Positions 1 to 8,625 of a stretch of DNA of 20,339 nucleotides are shown here, piece by piece. The stretch's first letter is position 1. Every line of letters starts with the position of its first letter. Made by a program: the position numbers and the translations under genes. The notes below the pieces were generated by a model that saw only the letters and a program-made list of their open reading frames with translations, ran no database searches and had not been told where the DNA came from. This stretch comes from Aurantimonadaceae bacterium (GTDB lineage Bacteria; Pseudomonadota; Alphaproteobacteria; Rhizobiales; Rhizobiaceae), in NCBI GenBank assembly GCA_003232595.1, contig QIIJ01000097.1, positions 1 to 20,339 on the forward strand, in the 5' to 3' direction.

Positions 1-188
1 GCAGCCATGCCGACCGAACCAAAAAAGGTCCAGGACGTGCAATAGATCGCCATGGAAAGGGCATAGATAACTGGTCGACTGGTGCGATTTTGGCGCGCTG
101 ACTTTGTGCGGTCGCCATAACTTGCCACCACAAACAGAAACAGTAGATATAACAGCGCCGTAACAACGACGACCCATCCCTGGGACAA
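1..188 (-). CDS. Symporter-type sensor histidine kinase, N-terminal fragment (partial)
   Basis: Reading leftward from a TTG codon at 188, 62 codons stay open to the window edge. The protein starts M-S-Q-G-W-V, followed by a hydrophobic helix (about residues 5-23), then S-Y-G-D-R, and later I-Y-A-L-S-M-A-I-Y-C-T-S-W-T-F-F-G-S-V-G. This Y-C-T-S-W-T-F-F-G-S-V-G stretch, after a GDR-ended first helix, is typical of large sensor kinases whose N-terminus is a sodium:solute-symporter-like domain (PutP-like/CbrA-like family). An AAAGG ribosome site lies 8 bases before the TTG, and the frame is closed by TGA just upstream, so the TTG start is well supported. Only the first two membrane segments are visible; the kinase domains and the signal sensed are unknown. 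It is divergent from mscL across about 230 bases. Confidence 0.72.
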   Translation of the reverse strand, partial: MSQGWVVVVTALLYLLFLFVVASYGDRTKSARQNRTSRPVIYALSMAIYCTSWTFFGSVGMA

Positions 189-416
189 TCCATTTACCTT
201 TCTTGGCCATCAAATCTGCATTTTCCGGTAAATGACCACAGGAATATCCAATTGTCCAATGCAAGCGCATTTGGAGCTTGGTTCAGCACAGCTTGCAATC
301 AGTGGAATTTGAACTTCACCAGGGTTCACCTTGGGGAAACTTGTGCTAAAGTGGGCCCACCGCCGATGGGACACTTTGTCGACGGGTTAAAACATAAATC
401 AGCTATGGAGAGAAAC

Positions 417-833
417 ATGCTCGAAGAATTCAAAAAATTTATATTGCGTGGCAATGTGATGGATCTGGCCGTTGGTGTGATCATCGGCGGGGCATTCGCA
501 CTAATTACAAAATCACTTGTAGGTGATATCATCATGCCAGTTGCCGGAGCCATCTTTGGAGGCCTTGATTTTTCTAATTATTTTGTCGGACTTTCTTCTG
601 TTGTGACAGCAAGTACATTGGATGCTGCAAAAGAACAGGGGGCTGTTTTGGCCTATGGCAGTTTTCTGACCGTATTGGTGAATTTTGTCATCATAGCCTT
701 CATCATCTTTATGTTGGTTCGCATGGTCAATAATATGCAGTCAAAAGAAGAAGAAAAACCTGCAGAACCGCCGAAACCTACCAATGAAGAGGTGTTGTTG
801 GCTGAAATAAGGGATGCACTGGTCAAAAATTAA
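417..833 (+). CDS. mscL: Large-conductance mechanosensitive channel MscL
   Basis: A 138-residue inner-membrane channel that opens under membrane tension to release solutes during hypo-osmotic shock; it works as a homopentamer. The start M-L-E-E-F-K-K-F-I-L-R-G-N is the family's amphipathic N-terminal helix. It is followed by a glycine/alanine-rich first membrane helix (about 16-45, with G-V-I-I-G-G-A-F), a periplasmic loop containing the usual D-F-S-N, the second membrane helix (about 76-102), a charged E/K/P linker, and the C-terminal cytoplasmic helix E-E-V-L-L-A-E-I-R-D. The frame is open further upstream, but the ATG at 417 matches family length and has GGAG 6-9 bases before it. A strong terminator follows, so it is probably a single-gene unit. 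Confidence 0.96.
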   Translation: MLEEFKKFILRGNVMDLAVGVIIGGAFALITKSLVGDIIMPVAGAIFGGLDFSNYFVGLSSVVTASTLDAAKEQGAVLAYGSFLTVLVNFVIIAFIIFMLVRMVNNMQSKEEEKPAEPPKPTNEEVLLAEIRDALVKN

Positions 834-862
834 TTTTAACGGAAATTAGACAACGCAGGAAA

Positions 863-889
863 CCCCGGAGTGATTTCCGGGGCTTTTTG
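863..889 (+). terminator. Rho-independent terminator of mscL
   Basis: A 7-bp GC-rich stem (CCCCGGA at 863-869 pairs with TCCGGGG at 876-882) with a 6-nt loop, followed by CTTTTTG. It lies 30 bases after the mscL stop on the same strand. Confidence 0.88.
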
Positions 890-972
890 TGATGCCGTAT
901 TGCGTGGAGCCTTGAACAATGCAAACAGTGATATTTGCCCGTTGTCCACCCTCACATTGAACGGAGCCACTT

Positions 973-1740
973 GTGAGCGACTTCCTTTCCGGCCTTCGCA
1001 AAGAGGCTGTTGATACCCCTGAAAGCGGTATTGTTGCTGTGGTTAATTATGGCCGCAAAAATCCGGAACTAATCCCGCTTTGGGTTGGCGAAGGAGATTT
1101 GCCAACACCGCCATTCATTCACGAGGCGGCAACGCGGCAACGAAGGGGCTGAAAAACGGCGAAACATTTTATACCGGCAACGCGGAATACCGGAACTACG
1201 GCAGGCTTTGTCGAATTATCACAAAAATATATTTAATCGGAAAATTCCGCTCGAGCAGTTTTTTGGTACCTGATCTGGAATGCAGGCCATACAAGTTGCC
1301 GTTCGGGCTATTGCGGGTGCCGGGGATGAAGTAATTGTACCCTCGCCAATCTGGCCTAATATCACAACCGCACTTGGTAAAATTGGGGGCAGACCCGGTA
1401 GCATGTGCCATTTGATTTCAACCAGAATGGCTGGTCGATTGATCGGGATAAAGTTGAAAATGCCGTTACGACACGCACCAAAGCAATGTTCATCCACTCA
1501 CCGGGTAATCCGACAGGATGGATGGCCGACCATGATTGCCTGAGCAATATTTTGGCAACGCCCGCAGGCACAAACTTTGGGTTATTGCGGACGAGGTTTA
1601 TGGCAGGTTTGTCTATGAAGGCAGGCAGGCACCGTCTCTTTATGATGCCGCTGAACCTGATGATCGTAATTTATGCGTCAATACCTTCGCTAAAGGTTGT
1701 CAATGCGCGCTTTAGTCCTATAGGTAAGTGCGGGGTGAAA
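973..1740 (+). pseudogene. Class I/II aminotransferase remnant (pseudogene)
   Basis: A decayed PLP-dependent aminotransferase spread over three frames. From a GTG at 973 (GGAG at 963) it reads through V-V-N-Y-G-R-K-N-P-E-L-I-P-L-W-V-G-E-G-D-L-P-T-P. It then breaks at an 8-bp tandem duplication (GCGGCAAC at 1126-1133 and 1134-1141). The next fragments carry K-G-L-K-N-G-E-T-F-Y-T, then R-Q-R-G-I-P-E-L-R-Q-A-L after an apparent 1-base loss near 1177. A nonsense TGA lies at 1271-1273 where the family has Gly (G-S-G-M-Q-A-I). Later pieces are D-E-V-I-V-P-S-P-I-W-P-N, then P-F-D-F-N-Q-N-G-W and S-P-G-N-P-T-G-W, then V-I-A-D-E-V-Y-G-R-F up to V-N-T-F-A-K. Similarity stops just before the expected PLP lysine segment near 1700, so the C-terminal third is missing. 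The substrate of the ancestral enzyme cannot be told. The mix of duplication, indels and a stop argues for true decay rather than one read error. Confidence 0.87.
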
Positions 1741-1766
1741 TTCAGAGCGGGTGTTGTGGATTTAAT

Positions 1767-1867
1767 GACTTCCCGCCGGTGCTATTGGTAAGCAGATTGA
1801 TATTGGTATGAACTATCCGGGTCTGGATCAGGATCTGTTTACACCAAAGACAGGTATTGCAATATGA
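1767..1867 (+). pseudogene. Orphan C-terminal tail of an unidentified gene
   Basis: The frame A-I-G-K-Q-I-D-I-G-M-N-Y-P-G-L-D-Q-D (continuing L-F-T-P-K-T-G-I-A-I) is open to a TGA at 1865-1867. This TGA overlaps the ATG of the following ABC exporter as ATGA. Stops close the same frame just upstream (TAA TGA before about 1760). It does not resemble the C-terminus of the aminotransferase before it. I do not recognise the family. The ATGA overlap, typical of co-translated operon genes, suggests this is the end of a lost upstream member of the secretion operon. That is inference from arrangement only, and the left limit is approximate. Confidence 0.35.
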
Positions 1868-3735
1868 AATTGTTGACTAAGGCCAGATCGGAGTTTCGCC
1901 AGGTTTTTATGACAATGGCGATTTTTTCGTTTGTTATCAATTTGCTGATGCTAACCATGCCGCTCTATATGCTGCAGATATATGATCGCATCTTGCCTTC
2001 ACGCAGTACTGAAACACTAACTTTCCTTTCGATCATAGCCGTAGTGGCGCTGGTTGTTCTGGGGTTGCTGGAGGCAGTCAGAAACGTTGTAGCCGCCCGT
2101 GCGGCTGCCCGGCTTGAAGCAACCCTTGGTGCCGAGACGCTTGTCACCGTTATTGATCGGGGCCGCGAGACCCAGGGCGACATCCAGCCGATGCGGGATT
2201 TAACCACCGTGCGCTCAACGATATCTTCTCGAGTAATATTCGCATTGCTGGATTTGCCATTTGCGCCGGTATTTATAGGGTTCCTGTATTTTCTGCACCC
2301 TCATCTTTTCTGGATAACACTGGTGGGTGCGGTGGTATTGGCGATTATTGCCATTCTAAACCAGTGGATGAGCACGGCTCCCACAAATGCGGCGGGAGCA
2401 AAAACCAACGCGGCTCTTGGGGCGGCACAATCGTTTGCGCGAAATTCAGAATCATTACGAGCCATGGGCATGGTCAATAACAGCATTTCGATATGGGGTC
2501 GGGCTAATGCAGATGCTCTCATTGCTCAGGATACAGCGGCACGCTCAACAGCCATATTTACCGGCCTGTCGCGTACCATTCGCACCGGCTTGCAGATTGC
2601 CGTTCTGGGCTATGGCGCCTTTCTGGTTCTCGCCGGAGAAATGACAGCCGGAATGATTTTCGCCGCATCAATTATTTCCGGGCGTGGTTTACAGCCGATT
2701 GATCAGGTAATCGGCGGCTGGCGTCAATATGTTGCCACATGGAGTGCCTGGAAACGGCTAAGGAAAGTGCTGGCGGAAACCGCGGCTGATCACAAACGAA
2801 CGACAATGCCGGAGGCAAAAGGTGAAATTACCGCCGATGGTGTCGTTGTAATAATGCCGGGCGGGTCCATTGATAGCGCCATTCTGAAAAGGGTTTCATT
2901 CGGCCTGCATCCAGGCGATTCTCTGGGTGTAGTCGGACCCAGCGGAGCGGGCAAATCCACCCTTGCCCGGGTGCTTGTCGGAGCGGTGCCTGCCAATGGT
3001 GGCAAAGTCAGACTGGATGGGGCTGAATTGTCAAACTGGAGCCCAGAAGACCTTGGCCACCAGATTGGCTATTTATCCCAGGAAATTGAACTTCTTCCCG
3101 GTACCGTTGCTGAAAATATTGCCAGACTGGCAAGCAATGCAGATTCTGAAAGTGTGCTTGCAGCTGCTCAAAAGGCCGGGGTGCACGAACTTATCCTGAA
3201 TCTGCCTGACGGCTATGATACGAGGCTTGGCCCTGGCGGGTTTACCCTTTCAGGTGGTCAGCGTCAGCGTGTAGCCCTTGCACGGGCTTTTTATGGTGAT
3301 CCAAAACTGATGATACTGGATGAACCCAATGCAAATCTTGATGAAGAAGGTGATCTAGCATTAAGTCGCGCACTAAAGGCTGCTAAAGACAGCGGTACAA
3401 CTGTAGTCCTTATCACCCAAAGGCCGCAGATTCTGGCCAATGTTGACAAAATACTGCGCCTTCAATCAGGGACAGTTGATTTCTTCGGCAGCCGTGAGGA
3501 ATTCATCACAAAATTGACTGAACTGAAAAAGCAGGCCACGGAACAGCAAAATAAACAGCAACACCCGGCCCCACAATCCGCCAAGCCGCAAATGGTCAAT
3601 CAGGTATTGCCGGTTAAGTCGGAAGCAGGATCAAAATCCGGCAAAGACAAAGCAAAAAATAAATCCGAATTACCTGAAAAGTTTGCTGTTACAGCATCAT
3701 TTGCACCAGAGATGAGGGCAAAAAATGACCATTGA
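1864..3735 (+). CDS. Type I secretion system ABC exporter (PrtD-like permease/ATPase)
   Basis: A 623-residue inner-membrane half-transporter that would power one-step export of a protein, usually an RTX-type substrate, through a HlyD adaptor and a TolC-like pore. The N-terminal membrane domain (to about 300) starts with the PrtD-type pattern L-T-M-P-L-Y-M-L-Q-I-Y-D-R-I-L-P-S-R-S and has about six hydrophobic segments. The nucleotide-binding domain (about 325-545) has Walker A G-P-S-G-A-G-K-S-T (358-366), signature L-S-G-G-Q-R-Q-R (462-469) and Walker B L-M-I-L-D-E-P (482-488). The usual switch histidine is glutamine (Q519, in L-I-T-Q-R-P). The tail after about 540 is rich in Lys, Gln and Ser. 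ACAGG precedes the start by 9 bases. The gene overlaps the downstream adaptor by 11 bp. No substrate gene or TolC homologue is in the window. Confidence 0.95.
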   Translation: MKLLTKARSEFRQVFMTMAIFSFVINLLMLTMPLYMLQIYDRILPSRSTETLTFLSIIAVVALVVLGLLEAVRNVVAARAAARLEATLGAETLVTVIDRGRETQGDIQPMRDLTTVRSTISSRVIFALLDLPFAPVFIGFLYFLHPHLFWITLVGAVVLAIIAILNQWMSTAPTNAAGAKTNAALGAAQSFARNSESLRAMGMVNNSISIWGRANADALIAQDTAARSTAIFTGLSRTIRTGLQIAVLGYGAFLVLAGEMTAGMIFAASIISGRGLQPIDQVIGGWRQYVATWSAWKRLRKVLAETAADHKRTTMPEAKGEITADGVVVIMPGGSIDSAILKRVSFGLHPGDSLGVVGPSGAGKSTLARVLVGAVPANGGKVRLDGAELSNWSPEDLGHQIGYLSQEIELLPGTVAENIARLASNADSESVLAAAQKAGVHELILNLPDGYDTRLGPGGFTLSGGQRQRVALARAFYGDPKLMILDEPNANLDEEGDLALSRALKAAKDSGTTVVLITQRPQILANVDKILRLQSGTVDFFGSREEFITKLTELKKQATEQQNKQQHPAPQSAKPQMVNQVLPVKSEAGSKSGKDKAKNKSELPEKFAVTASFAPEMRAKNDH

Positions 3736-5062
3736 TATGGCTGGCAATACTACAGAAAACAACTGGTTCAAGAATGTTAATACCAGCGCTAAATTGCCTG
3801 CAGCAATTGGATTTTTCGTTCTAGCAGCTTTTATTGGGGGATTTGGGATTTGGGCAACACAAGCACCACTTTCCGGCGCAGCAGTTGCAAATGGCGTGGT
3901 TGCCGCATCTGGCCAAAATCAGATAGTTCAACATTTCGAAGGCGGTATAGTCGAAAAAATCCTGGTGCGAGAAGGTGACCGGGTCAGTAGAGGCCAGCCT
4001 CTGTTGATCCTGGATAAAACCTCTGCCGAAGCCATCAAAAACAGGCTCACACAATTGACAATCGCGTTGGAAGCCAAGGCTACTCGGCTTGAAGCGGAGC
4101 GTGATGGCCTCACAGAATTTGAGTTTCCAACCAGCCTTGTTGAGCGGGCCAAGAATGAAAACCAGGCAGGCGACCTGATTGAACAAAAAGCTGAATTTGA
4201 CAAACGCCACGCAAGAAACACAACAGAACAAGCAATTCTGATCCAGCGAGAAGCCGCCTTAGACGAGCAGATTGAGGGTTTGAAAGCACAAAAGAAAGCA
4301 GCCGAGAGGCAGTTGGAAGTTGTACTGGACGATTTGCAAAGAAAACGAAAACTTTTGGATAGGGGGCTGACCCAGCGATCACAGGTAACCTTGCTTGAGC
4401 GAAATGAAGCAGATTTTTTGGGCCGGATTGGCAGCTTTACAGCAGATATCGGGCGAGCCCGGACATCCATCATCGAGGCCAATGAGCAAAAGGAGCAATT
4501 GCGTGCACAAAAAGCGGAAACTGCGGTGACCGCCCTCAATCAGGTTCGCAGAGAAATGGCTGATTCCCGCGAGCAGCTAAATGCAGCGATTGCCATATTG
4601 AAACGGGTTGTCATACGTGCGCCCAGCGATGGCGTGATTATCTCCAGGAAGGTCAATACTCCCGGAAGCGTGGTGCGCGCCGGCGAAGATATTATCGAGA
4701 TCCTACCCACGTCCAGCGAGCTTATTATTGAAGCAAGAGTGAGTCCCATCGATGTGGATGTTATTCATATTGGACAGGAAGCAAGTTTAAGATTTTCAGC
4801 GCTCAACCAGCGGACAACGCCGGAGGTGCAGGCAACGGTCACCTATATCTCCGCCGACCGACTGGTCGACCCTGCAACGCAGGAATCCTATTATTCAGCC
4901 CGGCTGAAAATTGCGGAAGAATTGCCACCATCAATTGACAAAAGCATGATATTTCCTGGTATGCCGGTAGAAACCTACATCAAAACCGGCGACCGCACTT
5001 TTTTCGAATATCTTGCGCGCCCCATTCTTGATTCGTTCAATCGTGCCTTTCGCGAGGAATGA
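3725..5062 (+). CDS. Type I secretion periplasmic adaptor, HlyD/PrtE family
   Basis: A 445-residue membrane-fusion protein joining the ABC exporter to an outer-membrane TolC-like channel. A short cytoplasmic N-terminus is followed by one membrane helix (about 25-45, L-P-A-A-I-G-F-F-V-L). Next comes the half-lipoyl segment with the hallmark V-Q-H-F-E-G-G-I-V (68-76) and V-R-E-G-D-R-V. A long Gln/Glu/Lys/Arg-rich coiled-coil hairpin follows (about 100-290), then the second lipoyl half (R-A-P-S-D-G-V-I-I-S), a beta-barrel domain, and the family ending P-G-M-P-V-E-T-Y-I-K-T-G-D-R-T with L-A-R-P-I. The start at 3725 overlaps the exporter's last codons and has GAGGG before it; the ATG at 3737 is an alternative. 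It is translationally coupled with the exporter gene. Confidence 0.95.
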   Translation: MTIDMAGNTTENNWFKNVNTSAKLPAAIGFFVLAAFIGGFGIWATQAPLSGAAVANGVVAASGQNQIVQHFEGGIVEKILVREGDRVSRGQPLLILDKTSAEAIKNRLTQLTIALEAKATRLEAERDGLTEFEFPTSLVERAKNENQAGDLIEQKAEFDKRHARNTTEQAILIQREAALDEQIEGLKAQKKAAERQLEVVLDDLQRKRKLLDRGLTQRSQVTLLERNEADFLGRIGSFTADIGRARTSIIEANEQKEQLRAQKAETAVTALNQVRREMADSREQLNAAIAILKRVVIRAPSDGVIISRKVNTPGSVVRAGEDIIEILPTSSELIIEARVSPIDVDVIHIGQEASLRFSALNQRTTPEVQATVTYISADRLVDPATQESYYSARLKIAEELPPSIDKSMIFPGMPVETYIKTGDRTFFEYLARPILDSFNRAFREE

Positions 5063-5248
5063 AGCTACGATATGCAGCTATTTACGATTGTCATCGCAAT
5101 TTGCCAAATTCCTGAAGCATGGCATGTTGATATTGCAACAAATTGAAATGCCCAACCTGTTCTATCTCGCCGGACTATGACAAGGTGCCAATAGTCGACG
5201 GCCAGCAGTTGATGGAATTATCTGGATGTCTACGCAAAAGGTGGGGTA

Positions 5249-7039
5249 ATGCCGGATCAGCAGTTCAAACGTCAGCTTGTGACGATCATGTCGATTGATG
5301 TGGTCTCGTACAGCCGTTTGATGGGTGAAAACGAAGAAAACACCCTTACCCAGCTTAACAAACACAGGCAAACCGTCAGCGAAGCAGTTGGACGTTACAA
5401 TGGCAGATTGTTCGGTGTTGCCGGCGACAGCCAGATGGCAGAATTTTCCAGCCCGGTAGATGCAGTTCGATGTGCTGTGGAATTTCAAAGGTCGATAGAA
5501 AGCGGAAATCAGGAACTGAAACCTGAACAACAAATGCAACTGCGTGTCGGGATCAACATTGGAGATGTAATCGTCGAAAGTGGCGATTTGTTTGGGGATG
5601 ATGTCAATATTTCTGCACGATTGCAGGAGAGTGCCCATCCTGGCGGCGTTGCACTCTCGCAAACTGTCTATTCCCATGTTAACGGCAAGATCAATCTGAC
5701 ATTCGAGGATGCAGGACAACAATTTTTTAAAAACATTCAAGTGCCAGTCCGCCTGATACACGTGCAATTCAATACTGATCTGAAAAACGCAGGCACCAAT
5801 ACAAACCAGACGCCAATTGCTGCCCTTCCCTCAGTTCCCGGATTGGCCGACCGTCCAGCTCTGGCTGTACTGCCATTTGAAGACTACAGCAGTGACGGAG
5901 CTTCACAATACATCGCAGACGGCCTTTCAGAGGATATTGCCATTGGCCTTGCAAAAATGCGCTGGTTTCCCGTCATTTCCAGAAATTCCGTCATTGTGTT
6001 CAGAGGCAAGCCTGTTGACGAGATGACAATTGGAAGAACCCTAGGCGCACGGTATTTACTTGAAGGCAGTGTCCGGCTGCGCGGCAATGAATTGCGGGTT
6101 ACAGCTCAATTGATCAATGCTGAGGCGGGTGTGAATATCTGGACAAACACCTACCAGTATCCAAGAGAGGAAATATTGGAGCTGCAAGATGAGATTGCAC
6201 ATAGCATTATAGCTGTATTGAGTAGCCAGATTGATCAGGCGGAGCAATCCCGTTCCTATGCCAAATCCTATGAAAAACTGGACACCTGGGATTTAGTCAA
6301 GCGTGGATTATGGCATCAGAACCGGATGACCCGTGAAGATGCAATCAAGGCCCGTGAGTTGTTTGGGCACGCACTTGACCGCGATCCGAATTCGGTCGAA
6401 GCGCTGGTTCATATGGCCTGGTGTAATTTTTGGCATGTATGGATCCAGCAAAAAGATGAAGAAAAGTTGGTAGAGATGGAGAACCAGGCCCGATGGGCCA
6501 TGCATATGGACCGGATGGATTCCCGCCCGCATATGCTGATCGGGATTTCACTTTTAATGCGGCGCCAGCCCGACCAGGCGCGTATTCCTTTGAAAGAAGC
6601 GGTAAGATTAAACCCTAGCCTTGCGATTGCTTATGCTTCAATCGGATCGGCGTATATCCTTACCGGTCGCGGTGAAAAGGCCATTGCACCGCTTAAAACG
6701 GCCATGCGGCTTAACCCTGTTGATCTGAACTGTTTTCATACACTTGGTGAATTGGCAATCGCTCATTTTATCACCGGGCAAATGGCAGAATGCCTTGCTT
6801 TTGCGACTGAGTCACTTGGCCTGAGACCGGGCTACTGGTACGCGCGTATTGTCCGGATTTCAGCTTTGGTTGAGACGGATGAATTAGAAGAAGCAATCCG
6901 CGAAATTGATATTCTGAAGGCCCAAAACCCCAAATTCAGCCTCGATGATGTACGATGGCTGCCATTTGTTGACAATACATGGACAGGCCGGTTGATTGAC
7001 AATCTATTGGTGGCCGGATTTAGTGATGAACCAGGTTAG
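5249..7039 (+). CDS. Class III adenylate/guanylate cyclase with TolB-like and TPR regions
   Basis: A 596-residue, apparently soluble signalling enzyme expected to make cAMP (or cGMP) from the nucleoside triphosphate. The catalytic domain is about residues 7-172. The two metal-binding aspartates are present (D17 in S-I-D-V-V-S-Y-S-R-L-M and D60 in A-G-D-S-Q-M-A-E-F), as is the transition-state pair N120/R124 in V-N-I-S-A-R-L, so it is probably active. The usual G-D-G is G-D-S here. Residues about 203-330 resemble the TolB-like segment common in rhizobial cyclases (L-A-V-L-P-F-E-D, G-L-S-E-D-I, L-L-E-G-S-V-R, G-N-E-L-R-V-T-A-Q-L). The rest is TPR-like, for example A-L-D-R-D-P-N-S-V-E-A-L and A-V-R-L-N-P-S-L-A-I-A-Y. 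An AAGGTGGGG ribosome site precedes the ATG. Many paralogues of this architecture occur in Rhizobiales; the signal sensed is unknown. Confidence 0.92.
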   Translation: MPDQQFKRQLVTIMSIDVVSYSRLMGENEENTLTQLNKHRQTVSEAVGRYNGRLFGVAGDSQMAEFSSPVDAVRCAVEFQRSIESGNQELKPEQQMQLRVGINIGDVIVESGDLFGDDVNISARLQESAHPGGVALSQTVYSHVNGKINLTFEDAGQQFFKNIQVPVRLIHVQFNTDLKNAGTNTNQTPIAALPSVPGLADRPALAVLPFEDYSSDGASQYIADGLSEDIAIGLAKMRWFPVISRNSVIVFRGKPVDEMTIGRTLGARYLLEGSVRLRGNELRVTAQLINAEAGVNIWTNTYQYPREEILELQDEIAHSIIAVLSSQIDQAEQSRSYAKSYEKLDTWDLVKRGLWHQNRMTREDAIKARELFGHALDRDPNSVEALVHMAWCNFWHVWIQQKDEEKLVEMENQARWAMHMDRMDSRPHMLIGISLLMRRQPDQARIPLKEAVRLNPSLAIAYASIGSAYILTGRGEKAIAPLKTAMRLNPVDLNCFHTLGELAIAHFITGQMAECLAFATESLGLRPGYWYARIVRISALVETDELEEAIREIDILKAQNPKFSLDDVRWLPFVDNTWTGRLIDNLLVAGFSDEPG

Positions 7040-7160
7040 CAGGCTTTTCTATTATTGATCGGAAATAGCTCGTGACCCGTTACTGGTGTGTAAATTTGCA
7101 CAGAATGTCGTGCATACACTTCGTATGATTTTGTCAGTGCAAGGCTAGGGGAATAATCAG

Positions 7161-8468
7161 ATGGTCCAGATGAAATATTTTGATCGGATCAATGAACTAA
7201 GAGCCATTGATTTTAACGTCAATGCTGACACTCCTTACGATTATGGTCAGCTAAAATCCAGCGGTATAATTGCGAAAGCTGTCACCTGGATACTTGATCA
7301 TCCCTATTGGTGGATGAAATTTCTGCGCAACTGGTTTCCAGTCCTGCAGTTTGGCAAAATAGCATTTGTTTCCCGCAATGAAGACGTCAAGGAAATCCTG
7401 GAACGGCAGGATGCGTTTTCGACACCATTTGGTCCCGATATGGTCGACACAAGCGGAGGAGTGGAAGCTGTGCTTGGCATGCAGGACGGCCCTGATTATC
7501 GCAAGACCAAAGACCTGTTAGCCAAAGCATTCACTGCTGAAGATATCAATACTATCGTTAAACCACTCAGTTTGGACATTGCAGATAATATCGTCAAAAA
7601 AAGCCAAGGCAGGCTGAACGCAGTGCGTGATCTTATTACAGCTGTACCGGTACGAATTTGCCGCGATTATTATGGATACAATATAGAACCCCATGAGGAG
7701 CGGGATTTTGCCGAATGGAGCATTGCGCTTAGCACAATGTATTTTGCAGATTTTTTTGGTAGTGAAAAACTACGCCGACAATCGTTGATCGCTGCTGCAA
7801 AATTACAGCGTATAACTGATCGCTCAATAGTTTTAGCCCGAAGCAATAAAGACAAAAAGAACACGCCGCTTAGTCGATTGCTTGAACTGCAAAAGAGTGA
7901 GCCTGATACGTTAAGTGATGCCGATATACGCGGCGCAATGATCAGTATGGTTGCCGGGTTCGTGCCAACAAATACCATGGCAGCCAGCCACATGCTTGAT
8001 GTATTGTTATCCAATCCTGATGCACTCTCAAAGGCGATTGATGCAGCACTAAAAGATGATGACAAAGAACTGCTGGCCTGCCTGACCGAGGCCATGCGCT
8101 TCAAACCACTTAATCCAGGCCCAATGCGCTTTGCCAGGAATGACGTCGTTATCGCCGAGGGCAAAAAACATGCACGCAGAATTCCAGCCGGCACCACAAT
8201 AATAGCTTCGACCCAGTCGGCAATGATGGATGATCGCGCACTGCGAAACCCAAGACGCTTTGACCCTGGCAGACCTTATAGTGCCTATTTGCTCTATGGA
8301 CATGGTATTCACTGGTGCATTGGAGCTCAGATCGCCAATACCCAGATCACACAAACACTGAAAACATTGTTTCGACAACAAAATATTCGGCGTGCGCCTG
8401 GCAAAGCAGGAAAACTGACAAAGTGGGGTGCATTTCCTGACCGGCTTGATGTGCAATTTGATTTGTGA
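7161..8468 (+). CDS. Cytochrome P450
   Basis: A 435-residue soluble heme-thiolate monooxygenase. Visible family marks are an I-helix A-G-F-V-P-T (265-270), the K-helix E-A-M-R (E310-x-x-R313), the downstream region R-F-D-P-G-R-P, and the heme loop Y-G-H-G-I-H-W-C-I-G with heme ligand Cys386. The first heme-loop residue is Tyr where Phe is usual. There is no N-terminal membrane anchor, as in most bacterial P450s. AGGGGA lies 7 bases before the ATG. No ferredoxin or reductase gene is adjacent, so redox partners must come from elsewhere, and the substrate cannot be predicted. It stands between the cyclase gene and a non-coding stretch, probably as its own transcription unit. Confidence 0.94.
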   Translation: MVQMKYFDRINELRAIDFNVNADTPYDYGQLKSSGIIAKAVTWILDHPYWWMKFLRNWFPVLQFGKIAFVSRNEDVKEILERQDAFSTPFGPDMVDTSGGVEAVLGMQDGPDYRKTKDLLAKAFTAEDINTIVKPLSLDIADNIVKKSQGRLNAVRDLITAVPVRICRDYYGYNIEPHEERDFAEWSIALSTMYFADFFGSEKLRRQSLIAAAKLQRITDRSIVLARSNKDKKNTPLSRLLELQKSEPDTLSDADIRGAMISMVAGFVPTNTMAASHMLDVLLSNPDALSKAIDAALKDDDKELLACLTEAMRFKPLNPGPMRFARNDVVIAEGKKHARRIPAGTTIIASTQSAMMDDRALRNPRRFDPGRPYSAYLLYGHGIHWCIGAQIANTQITQTLKTLFRQQNIRRAPGKAGKLTKWGAFPDRLDVQFDL

Positions 8469-8625
8469 ATCGAAGATCTGCCTGAAAGATTGCCATCGCT
8501 TTCTCCAGGCAGGATTCAGGTTGCGCTCAGGCCCTCATGTTAACAGTGTGCAAAAGATCACAGACTAAATATCAGCCTGCAGATAATATTCATATATTGA
8601 CTTTTTGCCTCGTGCGTTTTTTCAG

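Noticed and set aside
351..360. Perfect 10-bp palindrome GTGGGCCCAC upstream of mscL
   Set aside because: It is short, single, and matches no operator I know; it may be chance in a GC-rich patch. No convincing promoter could be aligned with it.
3928..4539. 203-codon leftward open frame inside the HlyD-like gene
   Set aside because: It is antisense to a clear adaptor gene. Its composition (Ser/Arg/Cys-rich) is that of a mirror frame over a coiled-coil coding region, and no family is recognisable.
5162..5767. 201-codon leftward open frame over the start of the cyclase gene
   Set aside because: It lies opposite the conserved cyclase catalytic domain, and its product resembles no known family.
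1864..7039. Search for an RTX-type substrate gene next to the type I secretion operon
   Set aside because: No glycine/aspartate-rich nonapeptide repeats were found on either strand here or elsewhere in the window; the substrate must be encoded elsewhere or was lost.
7107..7126. ACTTCGTAT flanked by GCATAC, reminiscent of half a loxP site
   Set aside because: Only about ten bases match, there is no second inverted arm and no recombinase gene; it is a chance similarity.
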